DNA of 64,000 nt from Nonomuraea aurantiaca (GTDB lineage: Bacteria; Actinomycetota; Actinomycetes; Streptosporangiales; Streptosporangiaceae), in assembly GCF_020215705.1 (NCBI RefSeq), contig NZ_JAIWNB010000030.1, positions 54,840 through 118,839 on the forward strand, in the 5' to 3' direction. The position numbers and the translations under genes are program-made. The stretch's first letter is position 1, and every line of letters begins with the position of its first letter. Of this stretch, positions 8,082 to 15,497 are shown piece by piece. The notes beneath the pieces are model-generated. The model worked only from the letters and a program-made list of their open reading frames with translations, was not told the origin of the DNA and made no database searches.

Positions 8082-8999
8082 TCAAGTGGAAAATCTACTC
8101 CAGCCAAATGTCCCAGTACTTGCACTCATCGTGACACCAGCACATCCACAGTACGTTACGGCCGCTTCCGCCCACGATATGTCACGGGTGTAGTACCCTC
8201 CTTCGTCCCTGGTCGCTTTTACTTTAATGCTATCTTTCAAATACTTTAGATACATTGCAGCGATATCAGTTGCGTATTTAGGCTTTATGGGCAGCGCTAC
8301 AATCTGCACGTTTCCCCTTAGGCCTTCACTGAACACTTTACCTTTGTATTTCTGCAGCACCATCCTTGCCTTATATACTTCGAGTTGCGCTATGCCATAA
8401 GAGCCAGTTGCTCCACGCTTGGCATAAAGCGCAGGCGCTTCAAACCCTCCGGTCAACTCACTAAACTTCGCTTCCGGATCCATCATCTCGTAGATGAGAA
8501 CAGCTGTCAGGGTATTCTTGTCCACATGCCATTGCGCTGCCGAGTTTTCTATGAACTTACTATATTTAAGCAGTTGCTTGAAGGAACTATAGTATGAGGG
8601 CGGCGGCCCATTCTTACCCCCAGCGGCCGACTTTCCTCCGGCGCCGAGCAACTCCTCTTGCGTGATCGAAGGGTTGGTGAAATTCATCCACGAGGCTAGC
8701 TTCGTGAAGTCCGCGCGCTCTTTGACACTCATGTTCCAGAAGCCGTCGGGAGCCGTCATTCCGTTCGGCATCTTACCGGCGCGTCTTGCTTCTTCATCAC
8801 TGAAAAGGGGATTGCCCCGCAGGACGTAGTTTTCGAAGTACCATTCGGCGGCGCCTGGTTCAGAGAAGTCCAAACTCACTTCGCCTGCGCTGACACAGGC
8901 GAGACAGCCGCCGATCATGCCGTCGGACCAATCGATTACACCGCCGCCTCCGTAGCAAAAAAACTGCGGGTACGTCCAGTTAACGCCGAAAACCACCAC
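8082..8999 (-). CDS. Putative lysozyme-like (transglycosylase-fold) protein, 5' end uncertain
   Basis: A frame of 305 codons from a GTG at 8999. From about residue 140 it resembles lysozyme-fold proteins: a helix with a candidate catalytic Glu in TAVLIYEMM, then an SYGIAQLEVYKARM stretch like the S-G-I-x-Q turn of transglycosylases. The assignment rests on motif shape only. The first 25 residues (VNWTYPQFFCYGG...) are odd and may come from a rearranged 5' end, since GntR-like debris begins just upstream; an internal ATG starting MIGGCLAC is another possibility. The C-terminus matches the truncated copy at 6938-7204. With the downstream lipoprotein it forms one of two duplicated modules. Composition is AT-rich for this genome. 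Confidence 0.6.
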   Translation of the reverse strand: MVVFGVNWTYPQFFCYGGGGVIDWSDGMIGGCLACVSAGEVSLDFSEPGAAEWYFENYVLRGNPLFSDEEARRAGKMPNGMTAPDGFWNMSVKERADFTKLASWMNFTNPSITQEELLGAGGKSAAGGKNGPPPSYYSSFKQLLKYSKFIENSAAQWHVDKNTLTAVLIYEMMDPEAKFSELTGGFEAPALYAKRGATGSYGIAQLEVYKARMVLQKYKGKVFSEGLRGNVQIVALPIKPKYATDIAAMYLKYLKDSIKVKATRDEGGYYTRDISWAEAAVTYCGCAGVTMSASTGTFGWSRFST

Positions 9000-9120
9000 C
9001 GTACAGTCCCGAGCGCCCGGAGGTCATGGGCGTGGCGGGGATTCCAGGGGGCGTTCCTTGCACCAGAGTCAGTCGAGCCGAAGCGGTTGAAACACCAACC
9101 ACCGTTACCGTTCGAGTTGA

Positions 9121-9375
9121 TCTGACGCACTGCGCCGACGGCTCCGCCAACGCACCCATCGCGGGCGCCGGTTGGAGCCACACGGTAGATATCCCGCTCA
9201 AGACCGCCTGCTCTCCGAAGTCGCGATGGAGGAAGAGTTCCAGGTCTCCAGGCCGACCGTCCGCAAGGCCATGAAAGTCCTCCGCGACCAGGGATGGATC
9301 GTGACCTCGCAAGGCGTCGGGTCGTTCCCGACTACCTCAGAGGAGCGAGCGGCGAACCCGAACGCCCAGCAGTAA
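9121..9375 (+). pseudogene. GntR-type winged-helix remnant
   Basis: In one frame from 9121 to the stop at 9375 the sequence encodes RLLSEVAMEEEFQVSRPTVRKAMKVLRDQGWI, an excellent GntR-family DNA-binding helix-turn-helix and wing. The frame begins right after a stop with no ATG or GTG; the only candidate start is a TTG at 9172, which would cut off the first helix. No effector domain follows, only about 20 polar residues. Small GntR-only proteins exist in actinomycetes, so a shortened functional regulator is possible, but the missing start and flanking debris favour a remnant. Confidence 0.5.
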
Positions 9376-9467
9376 TCCTTACCCGGTTGAGCCTCCTCCG
9401 CCCTGCTCTCCCGGCGGTCGCAACGAGCTGAACAGCCGTTTCTCCAAGTTCTGCACGTCCGCGGCGT

Positions 9468-9752
9468 TCATCGCGGTTCCAGCAAGGGGTGCAGGAACCG
9501 TCCGGTGTGCGAGCCGGGATCGGCCGCGATCTGTTCTGGGTGCCCTCGGCGATGATCTGGCCGCCCCGCTGACCGCCGCCCTATGTCGATCAGCCAGTCG
9601 GCCGTCTTGATCACGTCGAGGTCGCGCTCGATGACGACGGCGGTGTCGCCGCCGTCGACCAGGCGGTGGAGCTCGATCAGCAGTCGGTCCACGTCGACGG
9701 CGTGGAGGCCGTTGGTGGGCTCGTCCAGCACGTAGAGGGTGCGTCCGCGGCG
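9468..9752 (-). pseudogene. UvrA-like ATPase remnant (C-terminal end)
   Basis: The reading GRTLYVLDEPTNGLHAVDVD...GGDTAVVIERDLDVIKTADWLIDIG is the end of a UvrA-type ABC ATPase (Walker B and the His-switch region, here with R in place of H). After LIDIG the frame departs by a one-base shift: the +1 frame gives GGGQRGGQIIAEG, the normal family sequence. It then returns with PEQIAADPGSHTGRFL. Two compensating indels and the absence of everything upstream of Walker B mark it as a decayed fragment of what would be a gene of about 2.3-2.8 kb. No function is expected. Confidence 0.7.
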
Positions 9753-9930
9753 AGCTTCGCGCTCCAGCGCGGTAGCGTGCGCGGCCGCCAGCGTGGACGC
9801 ACCCTTCACCGTACGGAGCGCACCCAGCGGCGAGTTGCGGGCGCGGACCGCTCTTCGGCCTTCCCCCAGCGCGCTACTCTCCGGGCATCTCACGATCCGG
9901 TACCTGGATCCCGTCGTGTAACGGGACGGC

Positions 9931-10302
9931 TCACCAAGTGATGGCGGCCAGCAGCGCGCCACCGCCAACGACCTCCACCCAGAAGTACAGCCAGCAGGGG
10001 TAGAACGCCGACGGCCGCTCGACCAACCGCGCCACCAGCCGTCCGACGGCCATGCCCAGCAGGGAAATGGCGATGGTCACGACCACGCCCGTCCGCATCC
10101 CGCCCACGTCGGCCGCCGCTGCCAGCAACAGACCCCCGACGGCCACGCCGAAACCGCCGTACACGGCGCGAACCTCGGTGCGCGCCTCGGCCGAGTCGGC
10201 CACGATCCGGAACGGCCTGATCAGCGCGGCAGGCGCGACGAGTCCGTAGACGCCCATCCCGAGGAAGAAAATCGCCACCACGGCGATCACGACAGCAGAC
10301 AT
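9931..10302 (-). CDS. DUF4345-type small membrane protein
   Basis: A 123-residue protein made of four hydrophobic segments with short loops, matching the general look of DUF4345 family proteins (function unknown). The ATG at 10302 is preferred because a GGGGGCG-like ribosome site lies about 7 bases upstream. A longer frame starting at 10362 would add a polar, Cys-containing leader that does not resemble the family. It stands alone between UvrA debris and a gene-free stretch. Confidence 0.7.
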   Translation of the reverse strand: MSAVVIAVVAIFFLGMGVYGLVAPAALIRPFRIVADSAEARTEVRAVYGGFGVAVGGLLLAAAADVGGMRTGVVVTIAISLLGMAVGRLVARLVERPSAFYPCWLYFWVEVVGGGALLAAITW

Positions 10303-10696
10303 GAAGGTACGCCCCCTTTTACAGCACAGCAGGTTTGCTGGGCCAGCTTGCCGCTCGCGCACCGCATCCGGCTTTCACCGACCCGCCGCGTCGGGGCTGC
10401 AGGGGTACTTCGGCGGCACCCTAAGATCAGAAACCTCAGCCGGGCAAGCGCTTGCCACGTTGGGCTTCCGCGTTCAACGGCTCTTCGCGCTTTTCGCCGC
10501 GTTCGGCGGTGCTCGGTGACCCGCAGGGCGATGGCGGAGACCACCGCGACCAGGCCGAGGCCGATCAGCGCCGCTTTCCCCAGGCGGCCTGATCCGTACG
10601 TGGATTACGGACCGATGACACCGTTGTGAGGGGAAGACGGAGGACTTACGCCGCGCACCGGCCGGCCATTGGCCGGGCTTGACCCGCGCAACAGCA
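10303..10696. other. Gene-free stretch
   Basis: About 390 bp with no gene I can support. On the minus strand around 10450-10585 the frame reads as a hydrophobic segment followed by an Arg/Lys-rich tail (GKAALIGLGLVAVVSA, then THRRTRRKARR-like residues). However, it has no usable start codon and is cut off by a TAA just upstream, so it may be the relic of a small membrane protein. Confidence 0.4.
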
Positions 10697-11314
10697 TCAC
10701 GCCGGTAAAGCGATCCAGAGGAAGTAGCCGACGAAAGCGATGCGTTGGCCCCAGCCAGGCGGCGGCCACCCCGTGGCCTGCCACATCGCCTGCCAGGCCA
10801 GATTCGCCACCAGGAACAGCACAAACCACGGCGTGATCCGTGCCAAGCCCGCGACGGAGGGCAGGCGCGTCAACAGCCGGCCCATCCAGAACAGGGAGGC
10901 GGCCCAGAAGATGCCAGAGGCGGTGGCGCCGGCCAGATGCGCGAGGGACGTGCCGGACTCGCGTGCCGCCATGTCCACGGGAAAGACGCCGGCGATCACC
11001 AGAGACGCCCCGGACAGGGCCAGCAGCGCCGGCCCGACCGCGGAGCCGCCGACCCGGATCAGCGGGGCGAACCCCGCTGCGAACGCGATCACCAGCAGTC
11101 CGGGTGCGACGAAACCCAGCGCGTTGAACGCGAACGCGTGCGGCGCCCCTGAGGCGCCCAATTCGCTGACCGCCTTGTGGGCGTGCGAATAGCCGTCATC
11201 GCGCAACGAGGCGAACACCGCGAGACTGCCCAGGAACATGACCGCCGCTGCTGGGGCGGCGGCTGCGGCGAGACGCGGGACAGCTGGTCCGGTGGTTAAG
11301 GCTGCGTCGGGCAT
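10697..11314 (-). CDS. DUF998 family membrane protein
   Basis: A 205-residue integral membrane protein with six hydrophobic segments, matching DUF998 (a family of unknown role, many members with conserved Ser/Gly and FPVD motifs; here GVFPVDM is visible). The start codon lies 22 bp from that of a divergent MarR regulator, and no ribosome site precedes it, so the transcript is probably leaderless. The arrangement suggests that the MarR protein controls this gene. The ligand is unknown. Confidence 0.8.
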   Translation of the reverse strand: MPDAALTTGPAVPRLAAAAAPAAAVMFLGSLAVFASLRDDGYSHAHKAVSELGASGAPHAFAFNALGFVAPGLLVIAFAAGFAPLIRVGGSAVGPALLALSGASLVIAGVFPVDMAARESGTSLAHLAGATASGIFWAASLFWMGRLLTRLPSVAGLARITPWFVLFLVANLAWQAMWQATGWPPPGWGQRIAFVGYFLWIALPA

Positions 11315-11336
11315 ATAGTTAGCCTATGCTAATCAT
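11315..11336. promoter_or_regulatory. 22-bp divergent promoter-operator between DUF998 and marR genes
   Basis: The whole space between the two divergent start codons is 22 bp and holds a perfect inverted repeat, TTAGC-CTAT-GCTAA (11319-11332). It is AT-rich for this genome. MarR proteins bind such palindromes, so occupancy would block both start regions. There is no room for leader sequences, implying leaderless mRNAs or promoters that lie inside the opposite gene. Confidence 0.55.
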
Positions 11337-11780
11337 ATGAGCGGTCACAAGGTCCATGACGAGGCTCAACGCTGGACGATGGCTGCTGCCACACTGGTCC
11401 GCTGGTTGCGGGCGGCGGATCCGAACCCAGTGCTCACCAGGGCTCAAGCCTCCGCCTTGGCCGTCATCGTGCACGCGGGAGAGATCACGCCGTCCCAGCT
11501 GGCCGCCTTGGAGGAGGTGGCGCGGCCGACGATGGCGCGCACCGTGTCACAACTCGAGAAGCTGTCCATGATTCAACGCATCGCGTCGACTCATGACGGC
11601 CGCAGCGCCATCCTGTCAGCCACCCCCATCGGACGCGCCACCATCCACGACGGCCATGCGCGCCGCACCGCACCTCTCGCCGCCGCAATGGGCGAGCTCA
11701 CGGCCGAGGAACGCGAGGCGCTCAGCAGCGCGCTCCCCGTACTGGAGGAGATCTTGCGAAGAGAGATCCCTGGACGATGA
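11337..11780 (+). CDS. MarR family transcriptional regulator
   Basis: A 147-residue regulator with the MarR layout: N-terminal dimer helix (residues 1-35), winged helix-turn-helix around LTRAQASALAVIVHAGEITPSQLAALEEVARPTMARTVSQLEKL (in pieces, residues 35-80), the wing with the conserved DGRSAILSATPIG, and a C-terminal dimer helix ending at REIPGR. It probably represses itself and the divergent DUF998 gene through the palindrome between them. The ATG at 11337 has no ribosome site. A downstream ATG (MAAATLV) has GAGG only about 15 bases upstream, so leaderless translation from 11337 is preferred. Confidence 0.85.
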   Translation: MSGHKVHDEAQRWTMAAATLVRWLRAADPNPVLTRAQASALAVIVHAGEITPSQLAALEEVARPTMARTVSQLEKLSMIQRIASTHDGRSAILSATPIGRATIHDGHARRTAPLAAAMGELTAEEREALSSALPVLEEILRREIPGR

Positions 11781-11911
11781 GCGGCCTCCGCTGTGCCCGC
11801 GCCCCCTGGCCCCCGCTCAGGTCGGCGTCGCGGCGCGAAGACCGTCCGGCGCCCGCTTTCGCTTGCTCATGACGGAACGGGCGTCGGCCAAACGGAGCGT
11901 ACGCGCGCGGT

Positions 11912-12046
11912 TCAGAGCCGGGGCGCAGGGCGGCGATGTGTGGCCGGGACCTCGAACCCATACCTTTCGCCGAGGGCACGAACGTCCTCAAGATCTTTGT
12001 CCTCGGGCGTGTACGCCGTCTTGAACCTGAACATCCATTCAGCCTG
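11912..12046 (-). pseudogene. C-terminal remnant, possibly of a nucleotidyltransferase-fold protein
   Basis: About 44 codons (AEWMFRFKTAYTPEDKDLEDVRALGERYGFEVPA) read like the end of a nucleotidyltransferase-domain protein, where a W-x-x-x-F/H-T-x-Y segment precedes a K-D-x-x-D-V helix. Upstream the frame turns into Arg/Thr-rich sequence with no domain, so the rest of the gene is gone. The other sequence between 11781 and 12111 shows no gene. Family assignment is tentative; it could equally be the end of an unrelated conserved protein. Confidence 0.35.
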
Positions 12047-12111
12047 GCGGTCATGTGGGCTACCGCAAGGCCAAGTTGTAACTCGGCGCCGTGGCTGACC
12101 GGCCCGTGTGA

Positions 12112-12564
12112 TCAGTGGAACCAGACGACGAGCCGTACGTTCTGCGCGCCGTGCACTTCGCTGGGCGTGCGCATCACGCTCCACACCCGGCCCCAGTCGC
12201 TCTCATCGCCTGCGACCATGCCGCGGTTTCGCCTGCCGGAGCTGTCCGTCTCCGTCCAGTCGACAGAGGCGACCTCAGCCCAAGTGAGCCAAGTCGTTCC
12301 GAATACGTCGGCAGGTCCGCCATAGACGGCGAACTCACCGGTCAGCCCCTCCGAGGCATCGTGGGGAAAGCCACGGCCTTCAGCCACAGGGCGAAAGCCG
12401 AAGGTGTTGCGAATCCCGAAGAGACAGGCGAGTCCGTCGTAAGCGTTGCCGCGGTTGAGCAAGAAGAGGTCGATGGCGGCCTGCCACACAGAGTCCTCAT
12501 CGTCCGGACCCCAAAGGCGGGCGCCCGGTCGGCACTCGATCATCCCACTGACGTCGGTAGACAT
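12112..12564 (-). CDS. Hypothetical protein
   Basis: A 150-residue soluble protein of unknown function. The ATG at 12564 (MSTDVSGMIECRPGARLWG) is preferred to one 14 codons earlier because the sequence becomes protein-like only there, though the ribosome site is weak. It is rich in Trp and acidic residues (GPDDEDSVWQAAIDLFLLNRGNAYD, in pieces) and has no signal or membrane segment. I recall similar actinomycete proteins without assigned roles; nothing in the neighbourhood, which is mostly gene debris, suggests a function. Confidence 0.6.
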   Translation of the reverse strand: MSTDVSGMIECRPGARLWGPDDEDSVWQAAIDLFLLNRGNAYDGLACLFGIRNTFGFRPVAEGRGFPHDASEGLTGEFAVYGGPADVFGTTWLTWAEVASVDWTETDSSGRRNRGMVAGDESDWGRVWSVMRTPSEVHGAQNVRLVVWFH

Positions 12565-12690
12565 GCTGAGATCTTGCCTGCATACCCCAGTCTTGGGCAC
12601 CTGCATTTCGGCCCCGCTGCCCGTCAGTCACTCAACCTTCGGTGAGAATGCTCAACCTTCGCTGCGACGGGACACCAAGAACACGAAATT

Positions 12691-12715
12691 CCGTCCGATT
12701 CAGATGATCGGACGG
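12691..12715 (-). terminator. Candidate hairpin terminator
   Basis: Perfect 8-bp arms CCGTCCGA and TCGGACGG surround a 9-base loop. The hairpin lies about 60 bp past the end of the minus-strand remnant at 12775. It has no U-tract, which is common in high-GC actinomycetes. Confidence 0.4.
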
Positions 12716-12774
12716 GATTCCGTCAACCTCAGTCCAGCAGTTTCAAGAACGGTCCTAGGGGGCCCTGGGAGGTT

Positions 12775-12999
12775 TCAAGGGCCGGGCTTGGGGAGCTCTC
12801 CTCGCTGGGCGATCATCCACATCCATCCCTCCAAGGTGGCGACGAACTCGCCCAGGTCGGAAGTGGTGTAGGAGGCCCGCTCATGGTCCCAGTCGGGGTC
12901 GAGGACGACGACGCGGAAGCCGTGGCCGCCGTACCAGCCGGCGTCTATGTTGATCTCCCGAGCCCGCAGGCCACCCTTCTCCGCCACCTCCTGCGCGGT
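12775..12999 (-). pseudogene. C-terminal remnant of an unidentified protein
   Basis: A frame ending at 12775 encodes about 75 good residues (AREINIDAGWYGGHGFRVVVLD, DLGEFVATLEGWMWMIAQ in pieces), hydrophobic and aromatic in the way of the last strand and helix of a small globular protein. Upstream of about 13000 the same frame becomes meaningless and runs antisense into the CHAT gene. An internal GTG or ATG could start a 70-residue product (MAEKGGLR...), but a broken gene is likelier. SMI1/KNR4-like immunity proteins end in similar sequence; I cannot confirm this. Confidence 0.45.
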
Positions 13000-13010
13000 C
13001 AGCCAGGGCG

Positions 13011-14516
13011 GTGGTGCGGTACGAGCCCAATGCCCGTGGCGACGCGACAGGCGACCTGTCGGTCCGGTTGTGGGGGTCGGCGCTGCTCACCGGCAAGGTG
13101 GCCTACGCGCTCGACCGCATCCTGGACGAACGGCGCCGCAACACCATGACCGCACACGGATGGTTGACCGAGGCGGTCCTCACCGGCTACGCGCTGGCCC
13201 TGGAGACCGCGGGAGAGCTCGACCAGGCCATCGACCTCTACCAGGAGCTGATACCCCGCGCCGAGAAGCGGCGTTCGGTCTTCCTCAACCGGACGCTCAC
13301 GCTCTGGGCCCAGGCCACGATGACCCCGCCCTACACCCGGCTCTCGCGCTGCCTTTTCGCCCGCTACGTGTCCGGTGGAGACTTCCAGGACGCCCTCCTC
13401 GCGGGCGACGCGCTCGAACGGCATCGCGCGCGGGAGCTCAGGCAGCGGGGCATCGTCCTGACCGGGACGGAGCCGTCCCGGTGGCTGGTCTCGCCGCTCA
13501 CGTCGGCCGCGGCCACGCTGCCGGACGGGCACGCCGTCATCTGCGTCGGCATGCACCCCCACACGGTTCGCGTCGAGGGCCGGTGGATGACGGTCGGGCT
13601 CCCCGCCGGCGGAGTCGGCGGGTGGGCGGAGCAGACCACCCCGCCCGAGCTGCTCTTCGAGGTCCACGTCTGGTTCTCCGACCGGATGCAGGAGGCGGCA
13701 CAGGCGGTACGCGAGGCACGGATCGCCACCATGGAGGAGTACGCCGGCATCCTCGAACGGTTCGTCCCGGCAGCGGACGTCCACGAGCGCCTCGCCACGC
13801 TCTGGCAGGCACTGGGGGCAGGTGCCGGACGCTTCGGCGAGCTGCACCTCAGCACCGAGGGCTACGCGCTCCAGCTGCCGTGGTCGGCGGCCGCCCTGGT
13901 CTCGGCGGGAAAAGCGGCCGTGGTGCGGGTCGTGGCGACCACAGCGCTGGTCGGACGGCCTCAGCGGCCGGCCGAGCCGGCTCCGACGATCGTCGTCGCC
14001 GTTCAGGACGACCGGTCGGAGCGCGCGAACGCGCAACTGCTGGAGGCAGGCGGCGACCTGGCCGAGCTGATCTACTCGGAGCAGCCCTCGGACGAGGCCG
14101 ACGTCGGGGTCCGCCTCCAGGCGGATCTCCACCGGGTGAGCTCGGCCGACGCCCTCGTGCTCCTGGGTCACGGCCGCCGCGGCCGCGGCCTCACGCACGC
14201 GCTGCACGATTTCACCACGCAGCCGCGCACGGTCGTCCTGCTGGGCTGCTGGTCGGCCCACATCGACCAGGACCTCTCCCACATGGAGGTCGAGGGCTTG
14301 GCCGTCTCGCTGCTGGCCTCCGGCGTCGAGGCAGTCGTCGCCTCCCTGTGGCCGGTGACCCTGGAAGCAGGTGCCCTGCTCACCTCCCGCTACCTCGCCG
14401 AGCTGAGCCGCGGAGTCCCACCCGGACGCGCCTTCGCCACGGCCCGCACCGTACTCCGCTCCGACCCCCGCTTCGACCATCCGGCTGTTTGGTGCGGTTT
14501 CACCCTCTTCGGCTGA
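13011..14516 (+). CDS. CHAT-domain (caspase-like) protein, apparently 5' truncated
   Basis: A 501-residue product from a GTG at 13011. Residues 40-130 look like the last TPR-type repeats (ALETAGELDQAIDLYQELI and following). Residues about 230-500 are a CHAT domain with the caspase-like dyad: His in LVLLGHGRRGRG and Cys in VVLLGCWSAHIDQ, followed by the conserved LAVSLLASGVEAVVASLWPV. The family are cysteine proteases or protease-like proteins, some in defence and cell-death modules. Many CHAT proteins have a longer TPR region, and this one begins abruptly beside another gene's remnant, so the front is probably lost. A ribosome site is not evident. The 3' end overlaps the convergent GlxA-type gene by 17 bp. 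Confidence 0.8.
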   Translation: MVRYEPNARGDATGDLSVRLWGSALLTGKVAYALDRILDERRRNTMTAHGWLTEAVLTGYALALETAGELDQAIDLYQELIPRAEKRRSVFLNRTLTLWAQATMTPPYTRLSRCLFARYVSGGDFQDALLAGDALERHRARELRQRGIVLTGTEPSRWLVSPLTSAAATLPDGHAVICVGMHPHTVRVEGRWMTVGLPAGGVGGWAEQTTPPELLFEVHVWFSDRMQEAAQAVREARIATMEEYAGILERFVPAADVHERLATLWQALGAGAGRFGELHLSTEGYALQLPWSAAALVSAGKAAVVRVVATTALVGRPQRPAEPAPTIVVAVQDDRSERANAQLLEAGGDLAELIYSEQPSDEADVGVRLQADLHRVSSADALVLLGHGRRGRGLTHALHDFTTQPRTVVLLGCWSAHIDQDLSHMEVEGLAVSLLASGVEAVVASLWPVTLEAGALLTSRYLAELSRGVPPGRAFATARTVLRSDPRFDHPAVWCGFTLFG

Positions 14517-15426
14517 AGCTCGCGCGATAGGTCGTTGGAGTGAGCCCGACCCGGCTCGACAGGTGTTTGCGCAGGGAGTCCGCGCTGCCCAGACCGCTCT
14601 TCCCGGCCACCTGATCCATGGGCAGTTCGGTGGTCTCCAGAAGTTCCCTGGCCCGGTCGACGCGCCGGTGCAGCAGCCACTGGAGTGGGCTCAGCCCGGT
14701 CTCCGCGTGGAAGCGCCTGGTCAGGGTGCGCACGCTGATCTTGGCGTGTCCGGCCAGGTCGGCCAGGGTGAGCGGGCGATCGAGGTGTTCGAGCGCCCAG
14801 GCCCGGGTGGGAGCGAGTGAGGTGCCGCGCTCGGGAGGCAGTGGCGTCTCGATGAACTGGGACTGGCCGCCTGGCCGTACGGGAGAGACGACCGCGAGCC
14901 GCGCGGCCGCGTTGGCCACCGCCGCGCCATAGTCGAGCCTGACCAGATGCAGGCACAGGTCAATGGCGGCCGCGGCGCCCGCCGAGGTGAAGATGCCGCC
15001 GTCCTCGACGAAGAGGACGTCGGGCCGCACCTCGATCGACGGGAAGCGGGTGGCGAGGTCGTCGGCCAGCCCCCAGTGCGTGGTGGCGCGGCGCCCATCG
15101 AGCAGGCCGGCCTGGGCCAGCACGAACGCGCCCGTACACAGTGAGGCGATCCGGGCGCCGCCGGCCGCTGCTCTCCTCAAGGCGTCGAGAACCTCCGGGG
15201 GCGCCTGCTCGCCGCCGCTGCCGACGGCGAGCACCGTGTCCGCGCCGTCCAGCGCCCCCAGACCGTCCGCCACCACGACGTCGGGACCCCCGACGGTCGG
15301 CAGCGGGCCGGGCCGCGCCGTACAAACGCGCACGTCATAGTGCGGGACGCTGTTGAAAACCATGAAGGGGATCGAGATGTCGAAACTCAGCACGGGGGGC
15401 ACGACGACTGCGGCGACGCGGTGCAG
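14500..15426 (-). CDS. GlxA-type AraC transcriptional regulator (DJ-1/PfpI domain)
   Basis: About 308 residues. The N-terminal DJ-1/PfpI-like domain (residues 1-165) has the nucleophile-elbow region ARIASLCTGAFVLAQAGLLDGRRATTHW. The C-terminal AraC double helix-turn-helix spans about residues 215-305 (SVRTLTRRFHAETGLSPLQWLLHRRVDRARELLE in pieces). The family normally begins with M-H-R-V; here LHRVAAVVV would start at a CTG (15426) with GGAGG 8 bases upstream. A GTG at 15402 is possible but would remove the first beta-strand. I favour CTG. It is divergent from an SDR gene, a common GlxA arrangement in which the regulator controls its neighbour. Confidence 0.85.
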   Translation of the reverse strand: MHRVAAVVVPPVLSFDISIPFMVFNSVPHYDVRVCTARPGPLPTVGGPDVVVADGLGALDGADTVLAVGSGGEQAPPEVLDALRRAAAGGARIASLCTGAFVLAQAGLLDGRRATTHWGLADDLATRFPSIEVRPDVLFVEDGGIFTSAGAAAAIDLCLHLVRLDYGAAVANAAARLAVVSPVRPGGQSQFIETPLPPERGTSLAPTRAWALEHLDRPLTLADLAGHAKISVRTLTRRFHAETGLSPLQWLLHRRVDRARELLETTELPMDQVAGKSGLGSADSLRKHLSSRVGLTPTTYRASFSRRG

Positions 15427-15497
15427 GGCCAGATCCTCCGGATAGTTGGCATTCCGGCCACTATGCCAGGAGGCCGCGGTTCGGCACCGTTGTCATC

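Noticed and set aside
10430..10590. Small membrane protein gene on the minus strand
   Set aside because: The hydrophobic stretch and basic tail look protein-like, but there is no start codon with a ribosome site, and a TAA lies just upstream.
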